The position numbers were made by a program, and so were the translations under genes. Shown one piece after another: positions 25,250-32,747 of a stretch of 36,217 bases of DNA. The DNA is from an uncultured Clostridia bacterium (lineage in GTDB: Bacteria > Bacillota > Clostridia > Christensenellales > UBA1242). The stretch spans positions 1-36,217 of the forward strand of contig CALCEI010000167.1 of the NCBI GenBank assembly GCA_937900575.1. The letters run 5' to 3'. The notes under the pieces were generated by a model. That model did not search any database and was not told the origin of the DNA. It was given only the letters and a program-made list of their open reading frames with translations. Within the stretch, counting starts at the first letter, position 1, and each line of letters opens with the position of its first letter.

Positions 25250-26384
25250 TTGCTTTTTTTATTACCTCAACAAACATTTGTTCCATTTTGTCCATACATG
25301 TTTTTTGGTCAAAACCTTTCATATATTCCAAATTTCTTTGTTTGTATTCTTTCATTTCATCTTGGTGTTCAAACCAATAGTCAATAACACGTGCCAAATC
25401 TTTTGGTTTGTGCCATTTGAAGATGCATTTTTCATCTTTAACAAAAGATTTTGTTGCGCTTAACTTGGAATCTGATGCAATAACCATGTTTCCACAAGCC
25501 AATGCCTCCAAGAAGGCAATGCCTTCAATTTCAACTTGTCCAGCATGAACATACAAATCGGTGTAGTTCAACAAATCGCAAACACCTTGTCTGTCGAACA
25601 ATTTAAATATTGGATAAACAGGCAAATTTTTTGCCAATTTTCTATAGTATTTTTCTTTTACACCTTGTCCTGCCAAAATAATTTGGATATCGTTTGCGTG
25701 GGCAGAATACTTCATGGCTTTAAGCAGTGTGTCTTGCGTCTTTTCTTTTGCGTATCTGCCTGTCATTGTTATAATAAACTTATCTTTTAATTCTTCTGGT
25801 TTTTCCGTTGGTTTATAAACAAAATTATCATTTACACCATTAGAAACAACGTAACCATTTGTTTTATGTTTTACAATTTTTTCAAACCTATCTTGAATGA
25901 ATTGGCTTGGATAATGTATTGCGTCAACATGCTTGTAGATGTGCCTATAAATAAATTTATATATAAATGTATTTAATGGTGCCAATTTGTTCATTTTGAT
26001 GTATGCAGTAAAAATTTCTGCCATCATATGGAAACCTGCCGTTGTTGGTATGTTGTGTTTTTTTGCAATTTTTAATGCTGCCATACTTAATGGAAATGGA
26101 ATAAGTAAATGGACAACATCGCTTCCCACAATTGCACTTTCAATTATTTTTTTATCCACTTTTGCAAGTGTTACACCTGCTTTCTTTACATAGTTGTTTA
26201 AGGCTTTGCCCAAATTCAAATTTGGTACAACGTAAAAACCTTCTTGACCTTTTCTGTATTGGTCTGCACAGACAATTCTAACTTCATGACCTTTTTCCTT
26301 TAGTGCACGAATTAAGTTCATTGCTGCAATTGTTGTTCCGTTGTTCTCTTCACCAAGAACATCACAAACCATAGTGATAATCAT
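25239..26384 (-). CDS. Family 4 glycosyltransferase (GT-B), probably glycolipid-forming
   Basis: 381 residues. The N-terminal Rossmann domain begins MIITMVCDVLGEENNGT with the Gly/Asn acceptor loop, followed by KGHEVRIVCADQY. HLLIPFPLSMAAL and YPSQFIQDRF lie mid-protein. The C-terminal domain has IITMTGRYAKEKTQDTLLKA, IILAGQG and the nucleotide-sugar-binding E-x7-E motif EIEGIAFLEALACGN. This matches the GT4 group that includes diacylglycerol glucosyltransferases and PimA-like enzymes. No signal peptide; peripheral membrane enzyme. AAGGAG precedes the ATG. It is the first gene of a two-gene unit with the PlsC-like acyltransferase and lies beside a DAGK-fold gene, so a lipid acceptor is plausible, though not shown. 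Confidence 0.88.
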   Translation of the reverse strand: MIITMVCDVLGEENNGTTIAAMNLIRALKEKGHEVRIVCADQYRKGQEGFYVVPNLNLGKALNNYVKKAGVTLAKVDKKIIESAIVGSDVVHLLIPFPLSMAALKIAKKHNIPTTAGFHMMAEIFTAYIKMNKLAPLNTFIYKFIYRHIYKHVDAIHYPSQFIQDRFEKIVKHKTNGYVVSNGVNDNFVYKPTEKPEELKDKFIITMTGRYAKEKTQDTLLKAMKYSAHANDIQIILAGQGVKEKYYRKLAKNLPVYPIFKLFDRQGVCDLLNYTDLYVHAGQVEIEGIAFLEALACGNMVIASDSKLSATKSFVKDEKCIFKWHKPKDLARVIDYWFEHQDEMKEYKQRNLEYMKGFDQKTCMDKMEQMFVEVIKKANEK

Positions 26385-26432
26385 TGTTTTCTCCTTAGTA
26401 TAAATCGATATAATTATAAATTATATATTGTA

Positions 26433-26461
26433 ATGATAAATAATAACTTTCGAATTGCCAA
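26433..26461 (-). promoter_or_regulatory. SigA-type promoter of the glycosyltransferase-acyltransferase unit
   Basis: Minus-strand TTGGCA (26461-26456), a 17-base spacer and TATCAT (26438-26433), about 50 bases upstream of the ATG at 26384 and directly after the terminator of the upstream gene. Confidence 0.6.
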
Positions 26462-26464
26462 GAG

Positions 26465-26529
26465 AAAAAAGCACTTTTCATTCTAAAGTTAAAGATAATT
26501 CTCTCTACTAGAAATAGAATAGTGCTTTT
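26465..26529 (-). terminator. Long structured terminator after the DAGK-like gene
   Basis: On the minus strand AAAAGCACT (26529-26521) pairs with AGTGCTTTT (26475-26467). An inner ATTCTA/TAGAAT helix is offset by a GAAA bulge, with a roughly 29-base loop. It is followed by a TTTTTT run. It begins about 64 bases past the stop codon. The large structured loop is unusual for a plain terminator. Confidence 0.55.
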
Positions 26530-26593
26530 ATTCATCAAAAATATTGTATATTTTTGTCTGTTAAGGTTTTTGTCGTCAAAAGTAAAACAATTG

Positions 26594-27460
26594 TTACATG
26601 TAAATTTTAAGGCCTTTTTCTTTTACAATAACTTCAACTGCTGGGCAGTTTTCAACTTTACCATCAACAACTGCTTTTATTGTTCCATCTGGGCTTGTAA
26701 TCTTTAGGCTGTTTAACCAAACTTGTTTTGTTTTTTCATCATAAATTTGGTCGCCCGAAGAGTAGGCATTAAAGTATTTCTTTTTTTCTTCTTTTTGCAC
26801 ATCTGTACAATAGTTTAAATTACACAAACCATCTTGGACATTTGCAAGTGGACTTATGTGCTTACCGTGAAGTAAACCACCATTTGCAATGGATAAATCA
26901 AAAATTGTTTCGGTTTTTGGTTTGCCAGATTTTGTGTCTATTGTCAAATTTATTCCTTCAAATTTGTTGTAATATTTCATAGATGCATAAGTTTTAGTTA
27001 CAAAATTTTTAACCTTGTAAGAATTTACAATTTCAAACAGTTCTGCACTTGCACCAACAACAACGTTGTTTATTGCAAGTTTGTTGTTTACTGCCAAATA
27101 GTCCACACCAACGACATTTTTTTGCAAGATATTTTTAAGTGCAGAAATTGGTGAACTTGGAATTTCTAAATATGTTGCAAAATCATTTTTTGCACCCGAT
27201 GGTACAATGCCAAATTTAATTTTTGAAATATCAAAAACGGAATTTAAAAATTCGTGCAAAACAACATCATCACCAACTACAATAAATTCGGTTTCCAAAT
27301 TTGTTGTAAGTTCATCAACTGTTTTGCTGAAATCTTCAAAGGATTTAGAAAAATATACAGAATATTCTTGTTTTTCTGCTTTTAAATATTTAACAAGTTT
27401 TTTTGTTGTTGCGTCAGCATGGCTGTCATAAGCACATGGGCCAGATATAACATTAAACAT
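26594..27460 (-). CDS. Diacylglycerol/lipid kinase-fold protein with altered nucleotide-binding loop
   Basis: 288 residues, normal for the DAGK catalytic family. The overall fold is clear: FGIVPSGAKNDFATYL (83-98), DYLAVNNKLAINNVVVGAS (120-138), ANGGLLHGKHISPLANVQDG (192-211) and VVDGK (264-268). The ATP-binding GGDGTxxE loop reads VGDDVVLHE (62-70), so the second Gly, the Asp and the Glu remain, but the first Gly, the third Gly and the Thr are lost. The usual GTGND reads GAKND (89-93). Activity may be lost or changed. Membrane-lipid phosphorylation is the family role. The ATG at 27460 has no Shine-Dalgarno sequence, and the promoter boxes predict a start point at the ATG. It is upstream of the glycosyltransferase unit but separated from it by a terminator. 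Confidence 0.8.
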   Translation of the reverse strand: MFNVISGPCAYDSHADATTKKLVKYLKAEKQEYSVYFSKSFEDFSKTVDELTTNLETEFIVVGDDVVLHEFLNSVFDISKIKFGIVPSGAKNDFATYLEIPSSPISALKNILQKNVVGVDYLAVNNKLAINNVVVGASAELFEIVNSYKVKNFVTKTYASMKYYNKFEGINLTIDTKSGKPKTETIFDLSIANGGLLHGKHISPLANVQDGLCNLNYCTDVQKEEKKKYFNAYSSGDQIYDEKTKQVWLNSLKITSPDGTIKAVVDGKVENCPAVEVIVKEKGLKIYM

Positions 27461-27466
27461 ATTTAT

Positions 27467-27495
27467 AGTGTAACCAAATTTAGCAAAAATGTAAA
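27467..27495 (-). promoter_or_regulatory. SigA-type promoter of the DAGK-like gene, leaderless spacing
   Basis: Minus-strand TTTACA (27495-27490), a 17-base spacer and TACACT (27472-27467). The predicted start point is 27460, the A of the ATG itself. Confidence 0.55.
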
Positions 27496-27545
27496 CTCAT
27501 TTTTTGATTTTATATTAAATTTTATATTAATATAATTTTTAACGT

Positions 27546-27575
27546 TTGACAAAATGGATTTTTATTTTGTAAAAT
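27546..27575 (+). promoter_or_regulatory. SigA-type promoter of rmuC
   Basis: TTGACA (27546-27551), an 18-base spacer and TAAAAT (27570-27575). AAGGAG follows before the ATG at 27599. Confidence 0.75.
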
Positions 27576-27598
27576 GCTTGTAAGTTAAGGAGAATTTT

Positions 27599-28867
27599 AT
27601 GGAATTAATTGTTTTAGGTTCGGTTTTTGGCGCTGTGTGGCTTGCTTCACTTATCACTTTTGTTGTGTTGTATAAAAAGAAAAGTGGCGGTGTGGGAGTT
27701 TCTGGCAATGTAAAAGAAATTGTCGATGCACAAAAAAATCAAAACGAAGTTGTAAATGCGATGATTATGCAGACCTTGGAAGCCAACGGCAAACGCACTC
27801 AAGACACAATAAACAATTTAAGTTTGTTGCAAAAGCAGGAATTTGACAGCATTTCCAAACGCGTTGACGAACTTACTGTAAAGAATGAACAACGCATTGA
27901 AAAACTTACAAGTGACGTTAATAATTCGCTGTTTACAATAAGACAAGAAAACGAAAAACAACTTGAAAAGATGCGTGAAACGGTGGACGAAAAGTTAAAT
28001 AATTCCTTATCTCAAAGGCTTAACGATAGTTTTTCTAAAATACAACAAAGTTTGGAGCATGTAAATTCTGGTTTGGGTGAAATGCGTAACCTTGCAACCG
28101 GTGTTGGCGACCTTAAAAAAGTTCTTACAAACGTTAAAACACGTGGAATTTTGGGCGAGATTTCACTTGAAAACTTATTGGCACAGACCTTGGCTCCAAA
28201 TCAATTTGAAAGTCAAGTTCAAATTAAAGTAAACGGTAAAGAAAGAGTTGATTTTGTGGTAAAACTTCCCGGCAAAGACGGTGAGACAGTGTTGCTTCCA
28301 ATTGATAGCAAATTTCCACTTGAAGATTATAACAGGCTTGTTGATGCTGACCCATCTGACAAAGACGGTGCAGAGAAGTTCAGGAAACAACTTGAAGCAA
28401 GCATCAAAAAACAGGCAAAATCCATAAAAGAAAAATACATAGACGTTCCAACGACAACCGATTTTGCAATAATGTTCCTTCCAAATGAAGGTCTTTATTC
28501 CGAAGTTGTAAAAGACGACGCTTTGTTTAGGCTGTTGCAAGACGAATACAAAATTATTGTGTGTGGACCAACAACAATTTCTGCATTGCTTAACAGTTTG
28601 CAACTTGGTTTTAAAACTTTGGCAATTGAAAAACGTTCAAGCGAATTGTGGCAACTTATTTCTGCTTTCAAACAAGAGTTCAGTAAGTTTATGGGACTTT
28701 TGGCTAAAACAGAAACAAAATTGAAAGAAGCAACAAACACAATTGAACAAGCACAGAAATCAAGCGAAAAAATTGATAAAAAATTGAGCGCAGTAAGCAA
28801 CGACGTTGGCATTGCGTACGATGACGACGATGAAGACAAAGACAAATTGCCACCTGCAGAAGAATAA
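27599..28867 (+). CDS. rmuC: DNA recombination protein RmuC
   Basis: 422 residues. An N-terminal membrane helix (2-24) is followed by a long coiled coil (about 40-165). The conserved nuclease-like RmuC domain follows: RGILGEISLENLL, ERVDFVVKLPG, LLPIDSKFPLEDYNRLVDAD, TTTDFAIMFLPNEGLYSEVV and IVCGPTTISALLNSLQLGFKTLAIEKRS. RmuC was identified in E. coli as limiting recombination of short inverted repeats and belongs to the PD-(D/E)XK-like group. The protein ends in an acidic, Asp-rich tail (AYDDDDEDKDK). The start has TTAAGGAG upstream. The VanW gene follows after 50 bases with no terminator, so readthrough is likely. Confidence 0.95.
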   Translation: MELIVLGSVFGAVWLASLITFVVLYKKKSGGVGVSGNVKEIVDAQKNQNEVVNAMIMQTLEANGKRTQDTINNLSLLQKQEFDSISKRVDELTVKNEQRIEKLTSDVNNSLFTIRQENEKQLEKMRETVDEKLNNSLSQRLNDSFSKIQQSLEHVNSGLGEMRNLATGVGDLKKVLTNVKTRGILGEISLENLLAQTLAPNQFESQVQIKVNGKERVDFVVKLPGKDGETVLLPIDSKFPLEDYNRLVDADPSDKDGAEKFRKQLEASIKKQAKSIKEKYIDVPTTTDFAIMFLPNEGLYSEVVKDDALFRLLQDEYKIIVCGPTTISALLNSLQLGFKTLAIEKRSSELWQLISAFKQEFSKFMGLLAKTETKLKEATNTIEQAQKSSEKIDKKLSAVSNDVGIAYDDDDEDKDKLPPAEE

Positions 28868-28917
28868 AATTTAAATATTAAACAAATAAAACGAAATAGA
28901 TTACACATACTAGGGTT

Positions 28918-30186
28918 ATGAAAAAATTGATTATTTCATCTTTGGTGTGTGTGATTTTTATTTGCGCACTTGCTGTGCCACAGTGTTTTTGTTTAAACGA
29001 AATTGTGTTTGTGTGCGATAATAAAGAATTTACATATTCAGTGGATAAAAACATAAAAAAATCAAGGAATTTTTATGAAGAATTTGAGCTTAACAAATAT
29101 AATCGTTTTGGCACAACAGCGCAGAAAAAAGAGTTGCTTATTCGTATGCTTCAATTAGGCTTTGATAAGGATGTTATAATAGAATATTTATACCCAAACA
29201 TAAGCAAAACCATTGAAAAAATTGAACGCACAATAAACGTTAAGGAACGCGATGCAACATTAAGTACAAACTCCAACACAAAAGATGTGTTTTTAATAGC
29301 TCCACATGTGGTTGGGAAAATGGTGAACAGGTGGCAAATTTACGAAGATTTGGTGCAAAGAATTTTAAACGACCAAGAATTGTGCGTTAATGTAAAAACC
29401 AACAAAATTATTCCACATGTTGTTACGGAAGATTATCAAAAATATACGCATTTAAGGGCAGATTTTAGTACGTCTATTGCATCGTCTTCTGCAGATAGAA
29501 AGCACAACGTTAAAAATGCTTTAAATTCACTTAATTTTGTGGAAGTTTTGCCAAGTGAAACATTCTCTTTTAACGAATGTGTTGGCAGGCGCACAACCGA
29601 AAATGGATACAGGCAAGCAAAAATTATTGTTGGTGATGAATTTATTGACGGACTTGGTGGTGGAGTGTGCCAAGTTTCAACCACATTATACAACACGGCG
29701 CTTCTTTCTGGCTTGGAAATTGTTGAGGCGAACAAACACAGCAAACAAATTGCTTATGTAAAGCATGGCTTTGATGCAATGGTGAACTTTGGAAGCAGTG
29801 ATTTAAAGTTTAAAAACAACACAAATCAAAAAATAACCATTGTAACCAACTATACGTCAAACAGCATAAGAATAAGGATTTTTGGCGAAGATATGGGAGA
29901 TACGTCTTATGCTCTTAAAAACGAAATTTTAAACGTGGTTGAGCCACAGGAAATTATTAAATTTGACGAGCAGTGTGAGTATACTGATAAGGTTATATAT
30001 GAAGATGAAAGCTTTTACTTAAAAAGGGCATCAAAAGGCATGGACGTCAAATCATATAGAGAATGCTACAAAAATGGCGAATTAATAAAAAAAGAATTAT
30101 TAAGAACCGATAAATTTAAAGTGCAAGACGCAATTAAAATTTATGGCAGCAAAAAACGACCACAACAAGACGCGTGCGTAGCATAA
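28918..30186 (+). CDS. VanW family secreted protein
   Basis: 422 residues. An N-terminal signal peptide (MKKLIISSLVCVIFICALAV, cleavage near 25) has cysteines close to the cleavage region, but no clean lipobox. Residues about 30-200 are a putative peptidoglycan-side domain like those upstream of VanW domains. The VanW domain (about 215-325) holds FSFNECVGRRTTENGYRQA, GLGGGVCQVSTTLYNTALLSG and NFGSSDLKFKNN. The C-terminal 80 residues are beta-rich and could be a G5-like module. VanW occurs in some vancomycin-resistance clusters, but most members, like this one, stand alone and their function is unproven; a cell-wall role is inferred. AGGG lies 2 bases from the ATG, which is close. It ends before a very AT-rich gap. 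Confidence 0.87.
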   Translation: MKKLIISSLVCVIFICALAVPQCFCLNEIVFVCDNKEFTYSVDKNIKKSRNFYEEFELNKYNRFGTTAQKKELLIRMLQLGFDKDVIIEYLYPNISKTIEKIERTINVKERDATLSTNSNTKDVFLIAPHVVGKMVNRWQIYEDLVQRILNDQELCVNVKTNKIIPHVVTEDYQKYTHLRADFSTSIASSSADRKHNVKNALNSLNFVEVLPSETFSFNECVGRRTTENGYRQAKIIVGDEFIDGLGGGVCQVSTTLYNTALLSGLEIVEANKHSKQIAYVKHGFDAMVNFGSSDLKFKNNTNQKITIVTNYTSNSIRIRIFGEDMGDTSYALKNEILNVVEPQEIIKFDEQCEYTDKVIYEDESFYLKRASKGMDVKSYRECYKNGELIKKELLRTDKFKVQDAIKIYGSKKRPQQDACVA

Positions 30187-30590
30187 TATTATTAAATTTA
30201 TATTTTAATTTTTTAATATTTTATTAATTATTTTTTAAATATTTTTCAAATGTGCCAAAACATGCTTATTTTTAGCACATAAAAGGGTGTTTAAAAATGC
30301 CAAATAAATTTATTAAAATTAATAAATAAAAATTAACTAATAATTATTTATTTGTCAATTTATTTTGATTTTTAATTTGGTAAATTACGTATATTAATTT
30401 TAATAAAATAAAAAATTATTTTTAATTAAAATTTAATTTTTATTTTTAATATAATTATTTATTTTGTTTATATTTTTAATTAATTTAATTTTAATTTTTT
30501 ATTTTTTATATAAAAAATAATATATAGGCAAAAATACGAAAAAAATATTAAATTAATTATTTTTTTATTTAAATTAATTTTTGCACAATT
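30187..30590. other. Gene-free, extremely AT-rich 404-base region
   Basis: Almost entirely A and T with long TTTAATTTT/AATTAATTA runs and no reading frame of note. The few G/C bases lie mainly in 30249-30303, where TGTGC and GCACA form a short inverted repeat (30250-30254 and 30276-30280). No promoter, RNA gene or terminator can be called with confidence. It separates the convergent VanW gene and the phage-tail/BspA-like cassette. Confidence 0.7.
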
Positions 30591-31661
30591 TTATGGCATT
30601 TCGCTTTCACCTTTAATATAGTTTTTGAAACTGCTTAAATAAGAAACGGCCTTATAAGCAGAAACACTTTGGTCTGGGACATAAATTGTAAAGCCAGCAT
30701 GTGCATATTTTGTTCCGATTGCACCATAAGCGAAAGTTGGTGGTGAAACTCTTTTAAAATGCATGTAAGTTGTTGCGTAAACTGATTGGGCATCACTAGA
30801 AATTGAACCGAAGGCATTTGTTGCAATGCTTGTTACGTTTTCATGCACCGTAACGGTTTTGAATGAGCCACCATAATTGAATGATGAAGCAATGGTTGTT
30901 ACGCCTTGTGGAACAACCAAATCACAATCAAAAATGATGTTTTGGAACATATAAGTTGGCGAAGTTGATAAAGCAAGGTTTGAGATGTCCAAGTCGTCTA
31001 TATATGATTTTCCAGCAATAGAAGCAAAGGCATAACTTCCTATGGAAGTTAAATTTGACCCAACAACAATTTTGCTTGAGTTATATAAAGCGTCAGAAAA
31101 TGCGCCTGTATCTAGCGTTGTTAAACTTTGTGGCAAACAAGACAAATCAATACCGTGCAGATAAGAACAGCCGTATGCGCCAACTTTTTGTAATTGGGTT
31201 AAGCTACTGAAATTTGTGACAGTATGTATTGCGTCATTGGATACTATGTGTTCACCAATTTCTTGTAAATCGCTATTCAATGTTATTGTCAGTGGGTTTG
31301 GGCATTTATAAAAAATATAATCACGCAAGAAAGGTGTGTTTGAAGGGATTGTAACATTATAGTGTTCCTTTGTTGCAGTTTTGCTGGTGTAAAACAATGT
31401 GCGCATTTCATCTTCTGATAAGCCAACAAAACTTCCTGTTTTTAGCACATCATCTCCTGCATAAAAAGTTTTTCCACTTAAGACATCTGCAGCCGTTGCA
31501 TCAGCAAGGGTAAAATCCACCGAACCAGGAATTGTACTGATTCCGGCAGTAATTTCACTTGGGCTTGGGTTGGTGTGAGATACAACAACTCTTCCACCTT
31601 TCCCTTCAATTGCACTCTTTTGGCTTAACAATTCTTGTTTTAATGTTTCAATACTATTCAT
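30591..31661 (-). CDS. Phage-tail-like N-terminus fused to BspA-type leucine-rich repeats
   Basis: 356 residues from the ATG at 31661, chosen for GGAGGAG immediately upstream. The N-terminus is a short helix (SIETLKQELLSQKSAIEGKG), then PSPSEITAGISTIPG and DATAADVLSGKTFYAGDDVLKTGSF (54-78). This last is the DAxAxDVLxGKTFYxxxxxxxTG motif common in tail fibre or tail-tip proteins of Bacillota phages. Residues about 100-320 are degenerate BspA/LRR_5 repeats (LTSIGSYAFAS, VTSIATNAFGS), ending with FTIYVPDQSVSAYKAVSYLSSFKNYIKG, a typical BspA repeat end. There is no signal peptide. It is probably a receptor-binding or adhesive fibre. It overlaps the small upstream gene by 8 bases. No other phage genes surround it. 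Confidence 0.75.
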   Translation of the reverse strand: MNSIETLKQELLSQKSAIEGKGGRVVVSHTNPSPSEITAGISTIPGSVDFTLADATAADVLSGKTFYAGDDVLKTGSFVGLSEDEMRTLFYTSKTATKEHYNVTIPSNTPFLRDYIFYKCPNPLTITLNSDLQEIGEHIVSNDAIHTVTNFSSLTQLQKVGAYGCSYLHGIDLSCLPQSLTTLDTGAFSDALYNSSKIVVGSNLTSIGSYAFASIAGKSYIDDLDISNLALSTSPTYMFQNIIFDCDLVVPQGVTTIASSFNYGGSFKTVTVHENVTSIATNAFGSISSDAQSVYATTYMHFKRVSPPTFAYGAIGTKYAHAGFTIYVPDQSVSAYKAVSYLSSFKNYIKGESEMP

Positions 31662-31839
31662 TATCTCCTCCAATTTCGTATGTGCCATCAAGCACGTCAT
31701 CAATTTCACTTTCGGTTACATATCCACCTTTAAGCACAAAGTCCAATTCATTATCCACTTTTAAAATTTGGAAATATTTTTCTAGCATGTGCTCAAGGTT
31801 ATCAATCTTGCTTAAAGCAAGTTCCAACATTTCGTCCAT
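31654..31839 (-). CDS. Small acidic helical protein, partner of the tail-like gene
   Basis: 61 residues, ATG at 31839 with GGAGGAATT upstream. It is helical with heptad-like leucines (LELALSKIDNLEHMLEKYF), then VLKGGYVTESEIDDVLDGTYEIG, which resembles the short (A/V)T-x-x-EID-x-(M/V)LD segments seen in small proteins and protein ends of Bacillota phage tail modules. That comparison is from memory. The stop codon overlaps the ATG of the BspA-like gene, and the ribosome binding site of the next gene lies in codons 56-58 here, so the two are translationally coupled. Function unknown; an assembly or trimerisation aid is a guess. Confidence 0.7.
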   Translation of the reverse strand: MDEMLELALSKIDNLEHMLEKYFQILKVDNELDFVLKGGYVTESEIDDVLDGTYEIGGDNE

Positions 31840-31951
31840 AATTCCTCCAATATAACATCATTGTACTCGTATGTGCCGGCAAACTAGCCCAAACGTGCCA
31901 AAAACTGTAAAAATTTGGCAAGGAAGCCCACAAAATTTTGTTTGTAAACAT

Positions 31952-31980
31952 TTGCCAAAAGTAAACAATGTTGTTATAAT
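31952..31980 (+). promoter_or_regulatory. SigA-type promoter with flanking GTAAAC repeats
   Basis: TTGCCA (31952-31957), a 17-base spacer and a perfect TATAAT (31975-31980). GTAAAC/GTTTAC hexamers lie at 31944, 31961, 31998 and 32011. The last two form an inverted repeat AGTTTAC-N7-GTAAACT (31997-32017) in the 5' leader. Confidence 0.8.
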
Positions 31981-32036
31981 GTTAAACGTAGATAAAAGTT
32001 TACTGAAGAAGTAAACTACAATAAAGGAGAATTAAT

Positions 32037-32600
32037 ATGACAAAGAATGTAAGACGTGCATTTATTTTAACATTTGTTGCTTTGGCTGTTGTAATTGCCT
32101 TCAGCACATTAACTAACTATTTTTGTGGTGTTGGCTTAAACTTGGTTGCTTTGGCAACATGCTTTTCACTTGTTTTGGTTATTTTTTTCAGTGATGCCGA
32201 AGCACGTAGACGCACAGGAGATATGTTTATTTTAACTTTGGCTTTCTTGGTTTTGGAAATTCCAACATGGCTCATTTTTGAATTTAGCATTTATGATGCA
32301 GCAGAAGGTATTTTGGTATATCAACACATCATAACATTGCTTGGAGTTTTGGCATTTGCTTATGTAATCTTCAGATTATTCTGCGAACTTAACGGAAAGA
32401 AAATTAAATTGATTGAAGTTATGCTTGGCAATGATAAGTTCGAAAAGAAACCACGCAAAAGCAAAAAAGAAGTTGACAATGGTTCTTTAAGTGAAAAACC
32501 AAACACTAAAGAAGAAACAAAAGAAGAAGCAGTTGAAGAAACTGTTGAGCCTTCTGTTGAAGTTGAAATAGAACAACCAACCGAAACAGACGAACAATAA
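32037..32600 (+). CDS. Four-helix membrane protein with acidic tail, function unknown
   Basis: 187 residues, with AAAGGAG upstream of the ATG. Four membrane helices lie at about 8-27, 34-52, 63-82 and 95-115, with short loops. A basic linker (KKPRKSKKE) leads to a Glu/Thr-rich, low-complexity cytoplasmic tail (about 146-187, many repeats of EE). I recognise no family. It has a strong promoter with repeated GTAAAC hexamers, a possible hairpin in its leader, and its own terminator, so it is a single-gene unit that may be regulated. The tail could bind cations or a partner protein, but that is a guess. Confidence 0.75.
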   Translation: MTKNVRRAFILTFVALAVVIAFSTLTNYFCGVGLNLVALATCFSLVLVIFFSDAEARRRTGDMFILTLAFLVLEIPTWLIFEFSIYDAAEGILVYQHIITLLGVLAFAYVIFRLFCELNGKKIKLIEVMLGNDKFEKKPRKSKKEVDNGSLSEKPNTKEETKEEAVEETVEPSVEVEIEQPTETDEQ

Positions 32601-32601
32601 T

Positions 32602-32632
32602 AAAAAAAAGAGTGCCGTTTGGCACTTTTTTG
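32602..32632 (+). terminator. Rho-independent terminator
   Basis: AGTGCC (32611-32616) / GGCACT (32621-32626) with a GTTT loop, flanked by an A-run and a T-run. It ends the unit of the four-helix membrane protein. Confidence 0.92.
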
Positions 32633-32711
32633 TTGCAAAAATTTAAAATAAAAGTTGAATTTTTGCTTTATTTTAGCAGATAGTATAAAAGAAAATAAAA
32701 ATCAAATTTCT

Positions 32712-32740
32712 TTGCTTTTTAATTTCATTTGGTGTAATAT
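32712..32740 (+). promoter_or_regulatory. SigA-type promoter of lepB, leaderless spacing
   Basis: TTGCTT (32712-32717), a 17-base spacer and TAATAT (32735-32740). The predicted start point is 32747, one base before the ATG, and there is no Shine-Dalgarno sequence in the seven bases between. Confidence 0.55.
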
Positions 32741-32747
32741 AAAAGAA

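Noticed and set aside
28906..28912. CATACTA, a perfect SigF/SigG-type -10 box, just before the VanW gene
   Set aside because: There is no matching -35 box 16-18 bases upstream, and the box runs into the AGGG ribosome binding site; chance match in AT-rich DNA is likely.
30591..31661. Target protein of a diversity-generating retroelement
   Set aside because: No reverse transcriptase, template repeat or C-type lectin end is present; the repeats are BspA leucine-rich.
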